In this document: piece by piece, positions 51,924 through 61,907 of the stretch
Position numbering within the stretch: position 1 is the first letter of the stretch
How the letters are laid out: each line of letters begins with the position of its first letter
Assembly: GCF_010468615.1 (NCBI RefSeq)
Contig: NZ_WUEH01000001.1
Location: forward strand, 62,001 to 126,000
Direction: 5' to 3'
Length of the DNA stretch: 64,000 nucleotides
Source of the DNA: Pseudodesulfovibrio sp. JC047
Lineage (GTDB): Bacteria > Desulfobacterota > Desulfovibrionia > Desulfovibrionales > Desulfovibrionaceae
Translations under genes and position numbers: made by a program
The notes under the pieces: generated by a model
What the model saw: only the letters and a program-made list of their open reading frames with translations
Database searches by the model: none
What the model was told of the DNA's origin: nothing

Positions 51924-53807
51924 ATGAAGCTCACCCTGCGTCTTAAATTCATGCTCGCCATCATTCCACTTGTCATCCTCTCAATTTTTTCCGTCACCTA
52001 TGTCGCCTATTCCACCGGAGCTTCGAATCTGGAATTCGAAATGCAAACCATGATGAAAACACTCCGCGACAAAACTCTCAAAGAACTGGATATCTGGACC
52101 CAAAGCATTCTTCGTGACAGCCAAATCATGGTTCACAATGAAAAAGTCATCGAAGATATCCAAAACGGGACGTACACCGGATCGTCACTGTTTCTCGAAC
52201 AAGTGCTTGCCGGTTCCCCCATGTATGAAAATGCCTTTCTCATGACGCCAAACGGAAAAATCGTCGCAGATGGGAAAAAAGGTGCCGCTGTCGGATTAAA
52301 TATCGCCAACGATCCGATATATGCCGAAAATATCCGCCAAAGCAGCACAGGTGATATCAAAATCAGCCCCCCGAGCCTTTCTCCCATGACCAAACGCCCT
52401 ATCGCACTCTTCACCATCCCGATTACGGCCAATGGATCGGTTATCGGCATTTTGGGACTCTCCGCAGAAATTCTCGATTTCAATGAAAAATTTATTGAAG
52501 GCGTTCATATAGGTCAATCCGGATATCTGTATATGATTGACTCACAAGGGCTTATCATTGCCCACCCCAATACGGATATCATCATCCAAACCAACGTCAA
52601 AAAACTCAATTTTGGCAAAGCCCTCCTCGCCACCCCGGAAGGAGCGGCCAACTATACATACAAAGGCATCCGCAAACATCAGGTTTGGGGCACCGACCCA
52701 CTCACGCGCTGGTGCGTTGCGGCCTCCATCAGCCTGGACGACATGTACGCGGCAAGCGATGCAATGGCCTGGAAATGTTTCTGGATAGGTCTGGGGGTCA
52801 CACTCCTCATGATCTGTATCATTCTCCTGGCTACAGGCAGAATCATCATCACTCCGCTTTCGAAAATTGCCACGATTTTCAACCGCATTTCATCTGGAGA
52901 CCTCGATGTGACCGTGGATGTCCAATCCAAGGATGAAATAGGCCAGTTGGGAGACAATCTCCGCACCATGATCGAACGGTTGCGCCATGTTGTCCAAAAC
53001 GTCAAAATGTCCTCGAACCATGTGGCAGGCGGCAGTCAGTCCATGAACACTTCATCTGAAGTCCTGTCCAACGGCGCAACAGAGCAGGCAGCTTCGGTTG
53101 AAGAAATTTCTTCGTCCATGGAACAGATGTCATCCAACATCAGCCACAACGCCGAAAATGCGCTGCAAACCGAACAGATTGCGACCAGCACGGCCACAGA
53201 AGCGCAGGAAAGCGGAAAAGCCGTCATTAAAGCGGTTTCGGCCATGGAAAATATCGCCGAACGCATTTCCATCATTGAAGAGATTGCCCGTCAAACCAAC
53301 CTGCTCGCCCTGAACGCCGCCATTGAGGCCGCCCGGGCTGGCGAGCATGGCAAAGGATTTGCCGTCGTCGCTGCAGAAGTACGCAAGCTGGCGGAACGAA
53401 GCGGACAGGCCGCAGCGGAAATCAGCGAGCTGTCTACATCCAGTGTGAAAATCGCAGAAAAAGCGGGAGAAATGCTCAAAAAGATCGTTCCCGACGTCGA
53501 ACAAACGGCAGAACTGGTCAAGGAAATTGCCACTGCCTGCGCCGAACAAAACGCTGGAGCCGATCAAATCAACATCGCCGTACATCAGCTTGATTCAGTG
53601 GTTCAAGACAATGCCTCCACCGCCGAAGAAATGAATGCCACCTCAGAAGAACTGTCACGACAGGCCCAGCAACTGGCGACCGCAATCGGTTTCTTTTCGA
53701 TACATGACGAAACGACGTCCACCGTGCAAACCATGGTCACGTCACAACCGTCACACACCAAGGCACTCCCACAATCTTCAGGGGAAGATTCTTTCGAACG
53801 GTTTTAG
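51924..53807 (+). CDS. Methyl-accepting chemotaxis protein with Cache sensor
   Basis: A 627-residue membrane chemoreceptor. Membrane segments lie at about 9-30 and 282-304; between them is a periplasmic double-Cache-type sensor ([20 protein letters not shown], then [20 protein letters not shown]) for small organic ligands. A HAMP domain follows ([20 protein letters not shown]). The cytoplasmic tip is the highly conserved [20 protein letters not shown] near residue 455, and then [20 protein letters not shown]. The C-terminus lacks an NWETF-like tether for CheR/CheB. The ligand cannot be deduced. Confidence 0.93.
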   Translation: MKLTLRLKFMLAIIPLVILSIFSVTYVAYSTGASNLEFEMQTMMKTLRDKTLKELDIWTQSILRDSQIMVHNEKVIEDIQNGTYTGSSLFLEQVLAGSPMYENAFLMTPNGKIVADGKKGAAVGLNIANDPIYAENIRQSSTGDIKISPPSLSPMTKRPIALFTIPITANGSVIGILGLSAEILDFNEKFIEGVHIGQSGYLYMIDSQGLIIAHPNTDIIIQTNVKKLNFGKALLATPEGAANYTYKGIRKHQVWGTDPLTRWCVAASISLDDMYAASDAMAWKCFWIGLGVTLLMICIILLATGRIIITPLSKIATIFNRISSGDLDVTVDVQSKDEIGQLGDNLRTMIERLRHVVQNVKMSSNHVAGGSQSMNTSSEVLSNGATEQAASVEEISSSMEQMSSNISHNAENALQTEQIATSTATEAQESGKAVIKAVSAMENIAERISIIEEIARQTNLLALNAAIEAARAGEHGKGFAVVAAEVRKLAERSGQAAAEISELSTSSVKIAEKAGEMLKKIVPDVEQTAELVKEIATACAEQNAGADQINIAVHQLDSVVQDNASTAEEMNATSEELSRQAQQLATAIGFFSIHDETTSTVQTMVTSQPSHTKALPQSSGEDSFERF

Positions 53808-53827
53808 GACCTCGGCACCTCTCACAC

Positions 53828-53864
53828 AAAAAGCCCTGTCAAAACGTTTCTGACAGGGCTTTTT
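53828..53864. terminator. Two-way terminator between the chemoreceptor gene and putA
   Basis: AAGCCCTGTCA pairs perfectly with TGACAGGGCTT around AAACGTTTC, with A runs before and T runs after, so it works on both strands for the convergent genes. Confidence 0.9.
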
Positions 53865-53881
53865 CACGCAATATCAAGGAG

Positions 53882-56800
53882 TTATTTGACCCATTCGTCA
53901 TCCTCTTCAATTGGAGCAAATCCCCGACGAATGGTATTTTCGCAAACAAGACGCGGGTCCATGAACTGCACGAGATAATCCGGCCCTCCGGCCTTGGACC
54001 CGACACCGGACAACTTGAACCCGCCAAATGCGTGCCGTTCAACAAGCGCACCCACTGACGGTTTATTCAGGTACAGATTCCCCACACGAAACTCACGAGA
54101 CGCAAACTCTAAGTTCCCCGGACTGCGGGAATAAATCGCTCCGGTCAAGGCAAACCGCGTTGAATTGGCGATCTCGACGGCCTCTTTCATGTCCTTGGCC
54201 CGCATGACCGCCAGAATGGGACCGAAGACTTCTTCCTGAGCAAGCCGATGATCCGAAGTAATGCCGTCCACGATTGTCATCGGCACATAGCAACCACCGG
54301 TCGCCTTGAGGTCATCAGACACCTCATGCCGGACCAGGATATTCCCTTCTTCTTCGGCAATCCGAACATACCGTAACACGTTTTCCTGTGCTCCCTTATC
54401 CACCACCGGTCCCATGACATTGGCCGGGTTTTCGGACGGACCGAGTTTGACAGACGTGGCCGCCTCGGAGAGTCGCTTCACGAACCGATCATAAATGGCA
54501 TCGAGCACAATAACCCGGGAACAGGCAGAACACTTTTGCCCCTGAAACCCAAAGGCGGCATACAACACACCCGGCACGGCTTCATCCAAATCGGCGTCAT
54601 CGTCAATAATGGTCGCGTTTTTCCCACCCATTTCCGCAATCACTCGCTTACAATGCTGCTGACCGGGCTGAACGACAGCCGCCCGCTCCTGAATCCGCAA
54701 TCCGACCTCCATGGACCCGGTAAACGCGATCACTGACACATCCGGGTGGTCCACCAGATGATCGCCCATGACCGATCCGCGCCCCGGACAATAATTGAAA
54801 ACACCATCGGGCAACCCTGCTGCATTCCACATGTCGACCAGACGCTGCCCAATACAGGAAGAAAGGCCGGACGGCTTGTACACCACGCTACACCCGGAAA
54901 CGATCGCAGCGGACACCATGCCCACGGAAATGGCCAAGGGGAAATTCCACGGCGCAATGACGGCGGCAACGCCCTTGCCCTGATACATGAGCCGACTCAT
55001 TTCCCCGGGCGCACGCCCCATACGGCGCGGCTGTCCGAGCCGAATCATTTCTCTGGCATAATATTCCAGAAAATCAATGGCCTCGCCCACATCGGCATGG
55101 GCCTGATCCCATTGCTTACCAATCTCCAGTACCTGAAGCGCACACAATTCATGCATATTTTCTTCGAGATACCGGGCGGCCTTGAATAATACGGCTGACC
55201 GTTTTTCAGGGGCCACATCCCGCCATGACAGATACGCCTCGGATGCGGCTTCAATGGCCGTGTCAATTTCATGGACCCCGGCCTGACACACGGACCCGAT
55301 GATCTCAGAGGGATCAGCCGGATTATATGACGCAAGCTGGTCTTCGGTCGTGACGGCCTGCCCGTTGATCCACAAGGGAATCGTCTCGCCCAGCCGTCCC
55401 CGAACCGAGGCAATGGCTGCGGGAAAAGCGCGCCGTTCGGCCTCGATCGTGAAATCAACCACCGGGAAATTGGTAAACCGTGACACGCCTTCCTGCACGG
55501 ATTCTTCAGGCTCTGAACGACCAGCCAACTGCCGACCCAATGTAATTTCAGGATTTTCCAAAAGCCGATCCATGTCGGCCTCATCAACAAATGTCTGTTT
55601 CAGAAAGGATTCGTTGGCCGTGTTTTCAAGCAACCGGCGGACCAGATAGGCCATGCCGGGCAACAGGTCGCCATATGGACAATACAAACGCACACGCCGG
55701 GCAACATTTTTCAAGCCTTTACGGACCGGCTCGGCCATACCGTACAACACCTGAAATTCGTACCGATCCTCCGGCACTTTCAAGGCCGCAGCCGTTTCCA
55801 TGACCGCCGACAGCGTCCGGATATTGTGCGAGGCACAAGCGAAATGACAGATATCCGCATTCTCCAAAATCATCCTAGCCACCCGTTCATACGCCATGTC
55901 CGTTTCCGGCTTATGCGTCCATACCGGCACAGGCCAGCCATTCTGTTTGGCGATGACCGTCTCGTAATCCCAATACGCCCCCTTGACCAGACGAATGGAA
56001 ATCGGCAGTTCGTGCGCACGCGCCCAGTCCAACAAATGCCGAACATCGTCATCCACACTCCGCAAATATGCCTGAAGAACCAACCCGAGATGTGGGTACT
56101 CCGGATATTTTTGACGCAATCGCTTGAACAATTCGACCGTGGCTTCCTTGTATGAAAGCGACTCCATATCAATACAAAGGAACCCGCCCATTTCCATGAC
56201 CTTTTTGTACACGGGTTCGATCCCCGCCATCATGCCCTCGACCGTCCCTTCCAGATCAACCGGCTTGGATTGCGAATAAAAGGCCGACGGTTTCACGGCC
56301 ACATTGACCATGGGAGCATGTCCCCAATCATGGTCATTATCCCCATTATCGAGCGGTTTCCACTTCTTCAACTCCTGCTGAATCGCGTCCAACACTGTCA
56401 GGTATCCATCCCGATAGGCCCGGGATTCAACGCCGGACACCGTGGCCTCTCCCAACAGATCAAGAACAAAGGCAAACCCCTGTTTGCGAAGTTTGCGGAT
56501 TCCCTTGACCGCTTCCTTCGATGTCTGACCAATGATGAATTGACGCGCCATGGATTCGATATTCGACCGAATGGTCTTGTTCAACACCTTGGCGACCAAT
56601 CCGCCACCAAAAGTCGTTTTGGTCGCGCCCCATTTCAAGACATCTGGCAACGAAGTGTCGTCACCGGAAAAATATTCTTCGATATGCCGAGACAGGGATT
56701 CGGCGGTTGTCAAATATGGCAGCACATCCACAAAACGAAACATCTGGACCTTGAAATCCTCATTTTTCATGGCCCAATCCATGACCTTTCCGGTCCACCA

Positions 56801-56902
56801 GCCCTTATTGAAAACAGACGGGGCCTCTCCGGCAATGGATACAAAAAACTCCTTGCCCCGCGCGAGAATCCGCGGGTCCAAGGAGGAAAGTTGCGCTGTC
56901 AT
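53882..56902 (-). CDS. putA: Bifunctional proline dehydrogenase / glutamate semialdehyde dehydrogenase (PutA)
   Basis: PutA oxidises proline to glutamate in two steps with FAD and NAD+, at the inner face of the membrane. The 1006 residues include a PRODH barrel (about 90-440; MVNVAVKPSAF, then RLVKGAYWDYE and EFQVLYGM, with the ending RLYCPYGDLLPGMAYLVRRL typical of PRODH) and an aldehyde dehydrogenase domain (about 500-990) with IAEMGGKNATIIDDDADLDE and the catalytic cysteine in GFQGQKCSACSR near residue 790. The N-terminal DNA-binding domain of E. coli PutA is absent. The gene is 15 bases after the Lrp-type regulator gene on the same strand. Confidence 0.95.
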   Translation of the reverse strand: MTAQLSSLDPRILARGKEFFVSIAGEAPSVFNKGWWTGKVMDWAMKNEDFKVQMFRFVDVLPYLTTAESLSRHIEEYFSGDDTSLPDVLKWGATKTTFGGGLVAKVLNKTIRSNIESMARQFIIGQTSKEAVKGIRKLRKQGFAFVLDLLGEATVSGVESRAYRDGYLTVLDAIQQELKKWKPLDNGDNDHDWGHAPMVNVAVKPSAFYSQSKPVDLEGTVEGMMAGIEPVYKKVMEMGGFLCIDMESLSYKEATVELFKRLRQKYPEYPHLGLVLQAYLRSVDDDVRHLLDWARAHELPISIRLVKGAYWDYETVIAKQNGWPVPVWTHKPETDMAYERVARMILENADICHFACASHNIRTLSAVMETAAALKVPEDRYEFQVLYGMAEPVRKGLKNVARRVRLYCPYGDLLPGMAYLVRRLLENTANESFLKQTFVDEADMDRLLENPEITLGRQLAGRSEPEESVQEGVSRFTNFPVVDFTIEAERRAFPAAIASVRGRLGETIPLWINGQAVTTEDQLASYNPADPSEIIGSVCQAGVHEIDTAIEAASEAYLSWRDVAPEKRSAVLFKAARYLEENMHELCALQVLEIGKQWDQAHADVGEAIDFLEYYAREMIRLGQPRRMGRAPGEMSRLMYQGKGVAAVIAPWNFPLAISVGMVSAAIVSGCSVVYKPSGLSSCIGQRLVDMWNAAGLPDGVFNYCPGRGSVMGDHLVDHPDVSVIAFTGSMEVGLRIQERAAVVQPGQQHCKRVIAEMGGKNATIIDDDADLDEAVPGVLYAAFGFQGQKCSACSRVIVLDAIYDRFVKRLSEAATSVKLGPSENPANVMGPVVDKGAQENVLRYVRIAEEEGNILVRHEVSDDLKATGGCYVPMTIVDGITSDHRLAQEEVFGPILAVMRAKDMKEAVEIANSTRFALTGAIYSRSPGNLEFASREFRVGNLYLNKPSVGALVERHAFGGFKLSGVGSKAGGPDYLVQFMDPRLVCENTIRRGFAPIEEDDEWVK

Positions 56903-56917
56903 AAAAGACTCCTCAGA

Positions 56918-57391
56918 TTATTCGATATCAAAAGGAAGCGGTATCACTCTGGACTCTTTAACCGTGGTCAATACAATCGTCGAATTGGTGTCCCGGACCG
57001 GACCAATGGTTCCGAACTTGGCCAACGTGGCCTGCAATGCCTCGGTATCCTCGACCCGAACCTTGACCAGATAGGAATCCCGTCCAGCCGTATAGTGGAC
57101 TTCAAGCACTTCGGGAAACTCGGCCAGCCGCTGGCCAACCTCCGTGGCCCCAACTCCCTCCTCCACCCGAAGCGAAGTAAACGCGGTCAGCCCTCGGCCA
57201 AGGGTTTTATGGTTCACAATACACTCATACCCCTCAATGACATCGGCCTGCTTCAGCTTCCGCACACGTTCAAGCACTGCAGACGGTGCCTTACCGACCT
57301 TTCTGGCAATTTCTGCGTTGGAAACCTTCCCGTCAGCCTGAAGGATGTTCAAAATTTCCAAGTCCAATTTGTCGATTTTTCTATTATTCAT
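56918..57391 (-). CDS. Lrp/AsnC family transcriptional regulator
   Basis: A 157-residue regulator with an N-terminal winged helix-turn-helix (KLDLEILNILQADGKVSNAE, then IARKVGKAPSAVLERVRKLK) and a C-terminal RAM domain (LEVHYTAGRDSYLVKVRVED). In proteobacteria such regulators next to putA often activate it in response to proline; that role is inferred from position. It leads the putA operon. Start ATG at 57391 has no Shine-Dalgarno site and lies within a perfect inverted repeat, which may allow autoregulation. Confidence 0.9.
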   Translation of the reverse strand: MNNRKIDKLDLEILNILQADGKVSNAEIARKVGKAPSAVLERVRKLKQADVIEGYECIVNHKTLGRGLTAFTSLRVEEGVGATEVGQRLAEFPEVLEVHYTAGRDSYLVKVRVEDTEALQATLAKFGTIGPVRDTNSTIVLTTVKESRVIPLPFDIE

Positions 57392-57407
57392 AGTTAAAAT
57401 GAATAAT
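57383..57407 (-). promoter_or_regulatory. Perfect inverted repeat over the lrp-type start codon
   Basis: ATTATTCAT (57383-57391) and ATGAATAAT (57399-57407) pair perfectly across AGTTAAA. A second, smaller palindrome GAATAATATTC (57401-57411) overlaps it. The start codon CAT/ATG is part of the left arm. It could be an operator for the regulator or an mRNA hairpin that blocks initiation. Confidence 0.5.
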
Positions 57408-57545
57408 ATTCTTTCTATTTTCTGTCAATCCCCCTTCCCAAACTGCATGATTAATCCACATGTCAACCTTTCCATTTTTCAAAACCTCAGCTATTTAAAG
57501 GAGTCGATTCAATCCAAACAGGAGACATACGCAGGACGGCATGGA

Positions 57546-58694
57546 GTGAAAAAACAATCGCAGACACTACACATTTCTGACGCAACGGTGTCCGTTTCCG
57601 ACCACAAAGGCACCCGAATCATCACATTGGGCGGTCGTCTTGACGCGGCTGGTATCGCGGCTATTTGGGACCAGACGCTCTCGATGCTGTCTCCTGTTTC
57701 GTCCTCGGACCTCACTGCCGATTTACGAGACGTCACCTACCTCGACGGGGCCGGGGTTGCCCTTCTTCTCAAACTCAAACAGATGGCAACGGAACACCAT
57801 GCCAAATTTTCGCTGGCCCATCTCCGGGACGAAGATCGACACCTTATCGATCTGGCCTGGAACAGCACCCCCACCGCACAGCCACTGGATGAACAGGACC
57901 GCCCGGGACTGGTCGAATCCATCAACGCACACATCAAAGACGTCTGGCTTGGCATCCATGAAATGATCGCCTTTGTCGGAGAATCTGCGGTACTCCTGAC
58001 TCAGGCCATGATACATCCTCGACAAGTTCGCTGGAAAAATGTTCTCCATTCCTGCATCAACGTCGGTGTGGACTCGCTGTTCATCATCACGCTCATCGGC
58101 TTTCTCATGGGGCTTATCATGTCGTTCCAATCCGCTGTCAGTCTGGAACGCTTTGGTGGCGAAATATTTGTTCCCAACATGCTCGGGCTGGTCATGTTCC
58201 GTGAAATGGGACCACTGGTCACGGCCATTCTGTTGGCTGCCCGATCAGGCTCGGCCTTTGCCGCCGAAATCGGCACCATGAAAATCAACGAAGAACTGGA
58301 CGCCCTGACCACCATGGGACTCTCCCCCATGCGCTTTCTGGTTGTGCCAAAAATCATCGCCACCATGATAGTGGTTCCCTTGATGATTCTTTTTTTCAAT
58401 CTCGCATCGCTGGTCGGCGGGGCCGTGGTCATGCTCTCCATGGGATACCCACTGGTCACGTTTACCTCGCGCGTTTTTTCCTATCTGGATTACAGTGATT
58501 TCTGGAGCGGCATGGGCAAGGGAATCATCTTCAGCTTCCTGGTTGCCGGTGTGGGATGCCTCCGCGGCATCCAGACTCGATCCGGTGCCAGTGCCGTCGG
58601 GTTGTCCACCACCAGCGCAGTGGTCTCCGGCATCATCCTCATCGCCTTTGCCGACGGTATCTTCGCCATGGCATTCTATTATATAGGAATATAG
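57546..58694 (+). CDS. mlaE: MlaE-family lipid ABC permease with N-terminal STAS domain
   Basis: A 382-residue inner-membrane protein. Residues 1-110 are a STAS-like domain (VTYLDGAGVALLLKLKQMA near residue 60, with the usual phospho-serine position occupied by glycine). Residues 130-382 match MlaE: about five membrane segments and the motif MFREMGPLVTAILLAARSGS then AFAAEIGTMKINEELDAL. It forms the permease of a lipid (phospholipid) transporter between the membranes. Start is a GTG at 57546 with AGGA upstream; the frame runs on to 57345 but that part overlaps the lrp gene. ATPase gene starts 2 bases after the stop. Confidence 0.88.
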   Translation: MKKQSQTLHISDATVSVSDHKGTRIITLGGRLDAAGIAAIWDQTLSMLSPVSSSDLTADLRDVTYLDGAGVALLLKLKQMATEHHAKFSLAHLRDEDRHLIDLAWNSTPTAQPLDEQDRPGLVESINAHIKDVWLGIHEMIAFVGESAVLLTQAMIHPRQVRWKNVLHSCINVGVDSLFIITLIGFLMGLIMSFQSAVSLERFGGEIFVPNMLGLVMFREMGPLVTAILLAARSGSAFAAEIGTMKINEELDALTTMGLSPMRFLVVPKIIATMIVVPLMILFFNLASLVGGAVVMLSMGYPLVTFTSRVFSYLDYSDFWSGMGKGIIFSFLVAGVGCLRGIQTRSGASAVGLSTTSAVVSGIILIAFADGIFAMAFYYIGI

Positions 58695-58696
58695 AC

Positions 58697-59503
58697 ATGA
58701 GCGAACACGAAACCGTCATACGCGTCAAAAACCTCACCTGCGGATATGGGGACACTGTCATCCTCAAGGATATCAATTTTGATATCACGAAAGGAGAAAT
58801 CTTCATCATTCTTGGCGGGTCAGGCTGTGGGAAATCCACATTGCTCAAAAACATGATCGGCCTGATCCCCCCCATGCAAGGACACGTCCTGTACGGTGAG
58901 CAGGACCTGACCGCAGCACACGGCGACAAACGCAACGAAATCATCCGTAAATTTGGAGTAATGTACCAGATGGGGGCCTTGTTCGGCTCCATGACACTCC
59001 TGCAAAACGTCATGCTTCCGCTGGAAGAATTCACGGACCTTCCACCAGAGGCCATACGCATCATCGCCACATCCAAACTGAATATGGTGGATCTGGGCAC
59101 TGCGATCCACAAAATGCCCGCAGCCTTGTCCGGAGGCATGAAAAAACGGGCAGCCATTGCCCGTGCCATGGCTTTGGACCCCGGCATTCTTTTTCTGGAC
59201 GAACCAGGAGCTGGGCTTGATCCCATTTCCAGTGCGTCATTGGACCAACTCATCCTCGATCTGTCCAACAACCTTGGCATCACTTTTGTCATCGTCACCC
59301 ACGAGTTGGAATCCATTTACAAAATCGCGGATCGAGTTATCATGCTTGACAAGGACGCTCAATCAATCGTTGCCGAAGGGGATCCCAGAAAACTCAGGGA
59401 CACCTCGGATAACGCATTTGTCAGACGTTTTTTCCGCCGAGAACCGGAGCTGGAAGCCATTGAAGAGGCCCCCTCTCAAACGGCAAACAAGGATATGGAA
59501 TGA
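58697..59503 (+). CDS. mlaF: MlaF-family ABC transporter ATP-binding protein
   Basis: The ATPase for the lipid transporter. The 268 residues show Walker A GGSGCGKST (near 37), signature ALSGGMKKRAAIARAMALDP near 150, Walker B ILFLDEPGAGLDP, and the H-loop VTHELESIYKIADRV. The chain is close in length to E. coli MlaF. The ATG at 58697 follows ATAGGAATATAGAC; the reading frame extends upstream into mlaE but is not used. Stop overlaps the mlaD start by 4 bases. Confidence 0.92.
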   Translation: MSEHETVIRVKNLTCGYGDTVILKDINFDITKGEIFIILGGSGCGKSTLLKNMIGLIPPMQGHVLYGEQDLTAAHGDKRNEIIRKFGVMYQMGALFGSMTLLQNVMLPLEEFTDLPPEAIRIIATSKLNMVDLGTAIHKMPAALSGGMKKRAAIARAMALDPGILFLDEPGAGLDPISSASLDQLILDLSNNLGITFVIVTHELESIYKIADRVIMLDKDAQSIVAEGDPRKLRDTSDNAFVRRFFRREPELEAIEEAPSQTANKDME

Positions 59504-60651
59504 CACGAAAAAGAGAGTATTTCAAATTGGGTTTGTTCATCATCATCGGGATCAGTATGCTCGTCGCCATGGTGATCATCCTCGGAGCAGGACGATATTT
59601 CCAGACGACCTATGCGATGGAAACCTACTTCGACGAATCCATCAACGGCCTCGCTGTCGGCTCACCGGTCAAACTCCGAGGGGTCAATATAGGCCGAGTT
59701 GCGTCTATCAATTTCGTCTCCAACAAATACGAAGACGCCAACCTGGATGATGTCCGATATGTCTATGTGGAATGTGAAATAAATCCGGATCTTTTTGATT
59801 CCATCTCCGAAGAAAAATTCATCGAACTACTCAGAAAAGACGTCAAACGGGGGCTGCGCATCCGCCCCACGTCACTCGGTCTGACCGGGCAACTTTTCCT
59901 GAACATCATTTACGACGACCCCAAAAGCAATCCGCCACTGCCTATCCAGTGGACACCGCAACATGCGTACATCCCGTCCGCCCCTTCAACACTCAGTCGA
60001 GTAGAAGGAGCCATCGCCACCATCAGCAAAACCCTGAGCAGTCTCAAAAAAGAAGACCTAGAATCCATCATCAAGGATGTCAAATCCATCGTCGATTCCA
60101 TCGATAAATTCATGAAAACGGACAGTGGCCGTGAAGCCGGGAAAAAGATGCTGGGCATTCTTGAAAGCACCCGTAGTATTCTGGATAGGACAAACACCCT
60201 GATGGCCGACCCAGCCCTGGACACCATTTTACCCAATGTGGCCGGGACCGTGGAAGGCGCCAATCGAATCCTTGCCGAATCCGCGGATGACATCATCGCT
60301 GCGGCCCATGAGGCAAAAATCGCCATTGCCAGCTTCAAAGAAGTCTCCGATACCTTGAACAAGACACTCAATGATCCGGGCATGAGCACGGCCATGGAAG
60401 AAATCGCCCCGACATTAAACAACATCTCCCAGGCATCGGCCGACCTCACAGCTGCGGTTGCCAAGGTCCACGTGCTGGTCAACCGGCTCAACGGGGTGGT
60501 GGCGTCCGAAGAGACCAATATTCACGCCATCATCACCGATACGCGTGAAATCATGCAGAATGTTAAGGAACTCACGGGAGACGCCAAAAGATACCCCTCC
60601 GGAATGATCTTCGGCACGCCACCAAGCAAATCAAACCCTCAAGACCAGTAA
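59500..60651 (+). CDS. mlaD: MlaD-family MCE protein
   Basis: A 383-residue single-pass inner-membrane protein (membrane segment about 10-30) with one MCE domain (about 40-150; INGLAVGSPVKLRGVNIGRV and the later LGLTGQLFLNIIYDD) followed by a long helical part with coiled-coil character (180-360). MCE proteins form hexameric rings that pass lipids through a central pore. E. coli MlaD is shorter (about 180); this longer helical tail is more like LetB/PqiB-associated or delta-proteobacterial forms. It overlaps mlaF by 4 bases. Confidence 0.9.
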   Translation: MTRKREYFKLGLFIIIGISMLVAMVIILGAGRYFQTTYAMETYFDESINGLAVGSPVKLRGVNIGRVASINFVSNKYEDANLDDVRYVYVECEINPDLFDSISEEKFIELLRKDVKRGLRIRPTSLGLTGQLFLNIIYDDPKSNPPLPIQWTPQHAYIPSAPSTLSRVEGAIATISKTLSSLKKEDLESIIKDVKSIVDSIDKFMKTDSGREAGKKMLGILESTRSILDRTNTLMADPALDTILPNVAGTVEGANRILAESADDIIAAAHEAKIAIASFKEVSDTLNKTLNDPGMSTAMEEIAPTLNNISQASADLTAAVAKVHVLVNRLNGVVASEETNIHAIITDTREIMQNVKELTGDAKRYPSGMIFGTPPSKSNPQDQ

Positions 60652-60664
60652 TCGGGACCATATC

Positions 60665-61282
60665 ATGAAAAAATATGTCATACTCTTTCTTTTCGTGGCC
60701 GTCAGCCTGACATCCGTGGCCTGCGTCAAACTGGGCAGTGAGCCGCTGGACAAGCGATTTTATCAAATAACATCAACACGAAACGCTCCCGCAGTCGAGA
60801 CCGGATATGACATCGTTCTCAAGGTACGACGCCTATCCATATCCCAACTCTACAACACGCGAGAATTAATTTATCGAGGACAAAATGGCCGGATCGAATC
60901 CGACTTTTACAACACGTTTTTTATTCCACCAGCGGACATGCTGACGTCCGAGTTGCGTGCCTGGATCAGAGGAAGTGCGCTTTTTTCTCACATCATTGAA
61001 CCAGGCAGTATGGTTGTGCCGGATTTGACCCTTGAAGGCGTCGTTAACGCGCTCTATGGCGACTATTCGCTTGACACACCAGCCGCTGTAGTGGAAATGC
61101 AGTTCTTCATGGTCGATGAAACGTCAGCGAATAACGACATCATTTTTTCCAAGACCTACAGCGAACGTATCCCCATGGCCGAATCATCGGCTACCGCGCT
61201 GGTCCAGGCCATGACCACGGGGGTACACACTATATATACCAATCTTGAAACCGACCTGATATCAGCAGGCCTGAAGAAATAA
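60665..61282 (+). CDS. ABC-type transport auxiliary lipoprotein (PqiC-like)
   Basis: A 205-residue outer-membrane lipoprotein. The signal peptide MKKYVILFLFVAVSLTSVAC has its lipobox at SVAC. The mature part matches the ABC_trans_aux/PqiC pattern: RFYQIT at the beginning, LKVRRLSISQLYNTRELIYR, then ALVQAMTTGVHTIYTNLETD at the end. PqiC-type lipoproteins are thought to link MCE systems to the outer membrane. It shares one base with darP. No MlaC-like periplasmic carrier is seen, so this protein may take that role in part. Confidence 0.8.
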   Translation: MKKYVILFLFVAVSLTSVACVKLGSEPLDKRFYQITSTRNAPAVETGYDIVLKVRRLSISQLYNTRELIYRGQNGRIESDFYNTFFIPPADMLTSELRAWIRGSALFSHIIEPGSMVVPDLTLEGVVNALYGDYSLDTPAAVVEMQFFMVDETSANNDIIFSKTYSERIPMAESSATALVQAMTTGVHTIYTNLETDLISAGLKK

Positions 61283-61815
61283 TGGCAAAAAGAAACAAAA
61301 TTTACCGCCCCGAAGAATTCGACGAAATTGATGATCGCCCGAGCCGCTCCCAATTAAAACGGGACATGAAGGAATTACAAAAGCTTGGTGCCGACCTCGC
61401 AGCCTTGGGTGATACCATGGTCAAAGAGGCCTGCCTCCCGGCTGAAGTGGAAAAGGCACTGCTGCTCATCAAGAAAATCCCCAAACACGAAGCCAGCCGA
61501 CGACATATGCAATACGTCGGCAAACTCATGCGGACCTTTGATACCACCCATGTTCGGGAAATAGTGGATGCGGCCAAACAAGGGCACTCCATTAAAACCG
61601 CCGAGTTTCATCGTCTTGAGATTATTCGAGAACGATTAATCGATGGTGATGACGATCTTTTGCAGAAACTATTCGACACCAACCCGGAGCAGGGACAACG
61701 ACTGCGCCAACTCACCTTGGGAGCACGCCGGGCAAAGACCAGCGACAAGCCACCAAAAGACGCACGAAACCTGTTCAAACTCCTTCGAACCATGACTTTT
61801 GATGAGGGAAAATAG
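61282..61815 (+). CDS. darP: Ribosome biogenesis factor DarP (YjgA)
   Basis: DarP helps assemble the 50S peptidyl-transferase centre. The 177-residue protein has the family opening (KIYRPEEFDEIDDRPSRSQLKRDMKELQ), shown here in pieces: SRSQLKRDMKELQKLG, then ASRRHMQYVGKLMR near residue 73 and a C-terminal LRQLTLGARRAKTSDKPPKD. It is charged and helical. It starts in the stop of the lipoprotein gene by one base, so co-translated, though its function is unrelated to lipid transport. Confidence 0.92.
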   Translation: MAKRNKIYRPEEFDEIDDRPSRSQLKRDMKELQKLGADLAALGDTMVKEACLPAEVEKALLLIKKIPKHEASRRHMQYVGKLMRTFDTTHVREIVDAAKQGHSIKTAEFHRLEIIRERLIDGDDDLLQKLFDTNPEQGQRLRQLTLGARRAKTSDKPPKDARNLFKLLRTMTFDEGK

Positions 61816-61907
61816 CATTTTCCCCTTGACGAGAGGCTTTTCGGTTTTATCTAGTGTCGATAGAACATGATCGGCGGCTTCTTCCGCCATACTGCAAGGA
61901 GTAACTT

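Noticed and set aside
51742-51927. Small gene of 61 codons in the chemoreceptor leader
   Set aside because: The AAGGAGG is too close to its ATG, the composition is odd, and it runs into the chemoreceptor start.
57345-57545. N-terminal extension of the STAS-MlaE permease
   Set aside because: It would overlap the start of the lrp-type gene; the GTG at 57546 with AGGA upstream fits better.
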